This document shows positions 62,572-64,000 of a stretch of DNA of 64,000 bases, one piece after another. The stretch spans positions 239,366,501-239,430,500 of the forward strand of contig NC_134137.1 of the NCBI RefSeq assembly GCF_033958435.1. The letters run 5' to 3'. The notes beneath the pieces were generated by a model. That model searched no databases, was not told the DNA's origin, and saw only the letters and a list, made by a program, of their open reading frames with translations. This DNA is from Carettochelys insculpta. Lineage: Eukaryota; Chordata; Testudines; Carettochelyidae. Numbering within the stretch: the stretch's first letter is position 1; each line of letters starts with the position of its first letter. The position numbers were made by a program, and so were the translations under genes.

Positions 62572-63205
62572 ATGGCTGCCCGGCAGCCCCCCCAGCGGAC
62601 CCCCCCCAAGGGGAGCCAGGGCAGCCAGGCTGGCAAGCGGCAGCGGGGCCCCTCCTGGATGGAGGCCAAGCTGCGGGACCTGCTGTGGCTCTGGAGCGAG
62701 GAGGAGGTGCTCCAGGTAATGGGGAGCAAGAGGCGGAACGCGGATGCGTTCGCTCGGCTGCCCGACGGCCTGGCTGCCCGGGGTCACCCTGCCCGCACTC
62801 CTGATCACATCAGGAGTAAGGTGAAGGAGCTGCGGCAGGGTTACTCCCGGGCCCGGGATGCGGCCGGCCGATCTGGGGCCGCCCCCATCACTTGCCCCTT
62901 TTACAGGGAGCTCAGGGACATCCTGGGACCCCGGCACACCTCCTCCCCTCCGGCCACCCTTGACACCTCGGCCGCCGAGCCCCAGCAGGCCCTGCAGCCG
63001 GAGTCCGCCCCGGAGGTAAGCCCCGCACCCCAGGGGCCGCCCCCGGAGGCCACCCCCGGGACATCGCGGCAGGAGAAGGAGGAGGAGGAGGAGGGGGGAT
63101 CCTCCTCTGCAGAATCTGGGCTGCAGATCCTCCTCCTGCCATCCTGGAGCAGCAGCAGGGCCTCCGCCCCCCGAGGATCTCCAGACCGTGGGAGCGGACC
63201 GACAG
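62572..63205 (+). CDS. Harbinger Myb/SANT-like protein, first exon open
   Basis: The start is the ATG at 62572 (MAARQPPQRTPP), aligned with the first copy; the frame is also open upstream to 62509. About residues 27-120 form a Myb/SANT-like (trihelix-type) domain: GPSWMEAKLRDLL, SEEEVLQVMGSKRRNADAF, RTPDHIRSKVKELRQGY, then CPFYRELRDILG. A low-complexity tail rich in P, S and E (a run of glutamates near residue 170) follows. The exon probably ends at 63205, before GTAGGT. The next exon lies beyond the insertion or the window. The role by family is to bind transposon ends and assist nuclear import of the transposase. No lesion is seen, unlike the first copy. Confidence 0.8.
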
Positions 63206-63458
63206 GTAGGTACCCGCCTCTGGTGTACACCCCTGGGCTTGAGGGGCGGGGGGTAATAGATATGTGTCCAGGGCCCCACACATGCTCACATGGCCATGGC
63301 CCCAAGGACAGCAGGGCCATGGCCCTCACAGCACTGCATCAGCCCCTGCCCGCCCCCCACCCCGCATGACAGTGCCATGCCCCATCCCCGGGCCAGGGGG
63401 GAGCGGAACCTCGAGGGGCCCCCGGGAGGAGGGGGTGGGACACCCCGCAGCAGCAGCA

Positions 63459-63914
63459 TGTGATGGAGTGGGGGGAGTGCAAAAGGGAGACTCAGGCTAC
63501 ATATGAGCAACAAGAGCCGAATAGCTCCCAGGGGCAAAGGAGGATCCTGGGGCTACAGCTGGCAGGTGATACCTCTGCCCTGAACAAAGAGGAGGGAGGA
63601 GCCGAGCTGGCTTGGAATTGGGGGGGGAGGGTGGGGGCCACAGGTAGAGGCTAGGGGAAGGGAGAGCTGGAAGGCAGCCAGCCTGAGGAGGGGGAAAGCT
63701 TCATCCCAGAGGGTCCCCGCGTCGGGTCTTCTCCCCACGATGGGTTGGAAGGACTGTCTCTTCCGACAGCTGGTGCTGTCACTCCTGGGAGAAACTGGGC
63801 ATCTGTGGCCTAAGAAACCTCTCCTGCTGTCAGACCCTGCGGGGTGAAGTGAGAGTCGCTCCCACCAGGGGACGGGGTGCAGGGCAGGGGGACCCCTGAA
63901 CCCCATCCATCACA
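63459..63914. mobile_element. Solo-LTR-like insertion inside the Harbinger copy
   Basis: The 456-bp block starts TGTGATGGAGTGGGG and ends CCCCATCCATCACA, so it opens with TG and closes with CA, as LTRs do. GCAGCA lies on both sides (63453-63458 and 63915-63920). The other Harbinger copy has the uninterrupted site at about 19155-19168 (read inverted as CAGCAGCAGCATC), which confirms an insertion. No internal coding region is present, so a solo LTR is the simplest reading. A TIR element is the alternative, since the ends are also short inverted repeats. Confidence 0.65.
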
Positions 63915-64000
63915 GCAGCATCTCCCGGGGACGGGGATGGGGAACCTGATGCACAGGGCTGGGGGGACAAAGGCCACGGCTCGGGGCCCACACTAACGCC

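Larger units (their letters stand above)
62146..64000. mobile_element. Second two-gene Harbinger element, cut by window end
   Basis: Starts AGCCGTGTCTACACATGC after CTT. The first 400 bases are the same right-end sequence seen inverted in 16542-20459 and in 31760-32441. The Myb-like gene follows on +, so this copy is inverted relative to 16542-20459. The transposase gene and other end lie beyond 64000. An LTR-like insertion interrupts it at 63459-63914. It is better preserved than the first copy over the shared part. Confidence 0.85.

Overview
This window looks like nuclear DNA from a turtle. No host gene could be recognised; what can be recognised is almost entirely transposable elements. 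The mix supports a turtle assignment: CR1 LINEs, MIR- and L2-type tails, a Penelope-like element (PLE), a DIRS-like element, an RTE-like LINE, hAT elements, and above all a large family of PIF/Harbinger-type elements that start with GGCTAYGTCTACAC-like termini and carry many TTCGAA motifs. The assignment rests on remembered repeat consensus sequences, and the species cannot be named.

Layout. At 472-1599 is a PLE insertion that is an inverted duplication. It has a GIY-YIG endonuclease remnant, a hammerhead-ribozyme-like core on each arm and a 10-bp target duplication. From 1.8 to 8.6 kb are old LINE pieces (a LINE C-terminus, a CR1 endonuclease region, an L2 tail) and a hAT. A palindromic MITE lies at 12541-12974. 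At 16542-20459 is a complete but decayed two-gene Harbinger element: a DDE transposase on + and a Myb/SANT-like protein on -, convergent. Its internal-deletion derivative sits at 31760-32441, and a second two-gene copy starts at 62146 and runs off the window end. Between them are MIR SINEs, CR1 fragments, a hAT with target duplication (28599-28930), an RTE-like LINE with a 370-codon open frame (34585-35697, -), and an eroded unclassified coding remnant (39596-40783, -). At 46.8-50.4 kb is a cluster of palindromic MITEs, one nested in another. From about 50.7 to 57.5 kb is a degenerate DIRS-like retroelement (-) carrying a nested hAT. Another palindromic MITE lies at 58521-58873 and a second PLE tail near 61 kb.

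How the parts relate. Nearly all the palindromic MITEs share terminal sequence with the two-gene Harbinger element, and seven insertions in the family have matching 3-bp flanks. This fits cross-mobilisation by one transposase plus its Myb-like partner. The flanks (AAG, TAT, ACT, TGT, TCA, ATA, AGT) are not the TWA usual for PIF/Harbinger. The transposase copy here has in-frame stops, so it is not itself active. The Myb-like first exon at 62572-63205 is still open.

Limits: consensus comparisons were made from memory, ends of old repeats are approximate, and long stretches remain unassigned.
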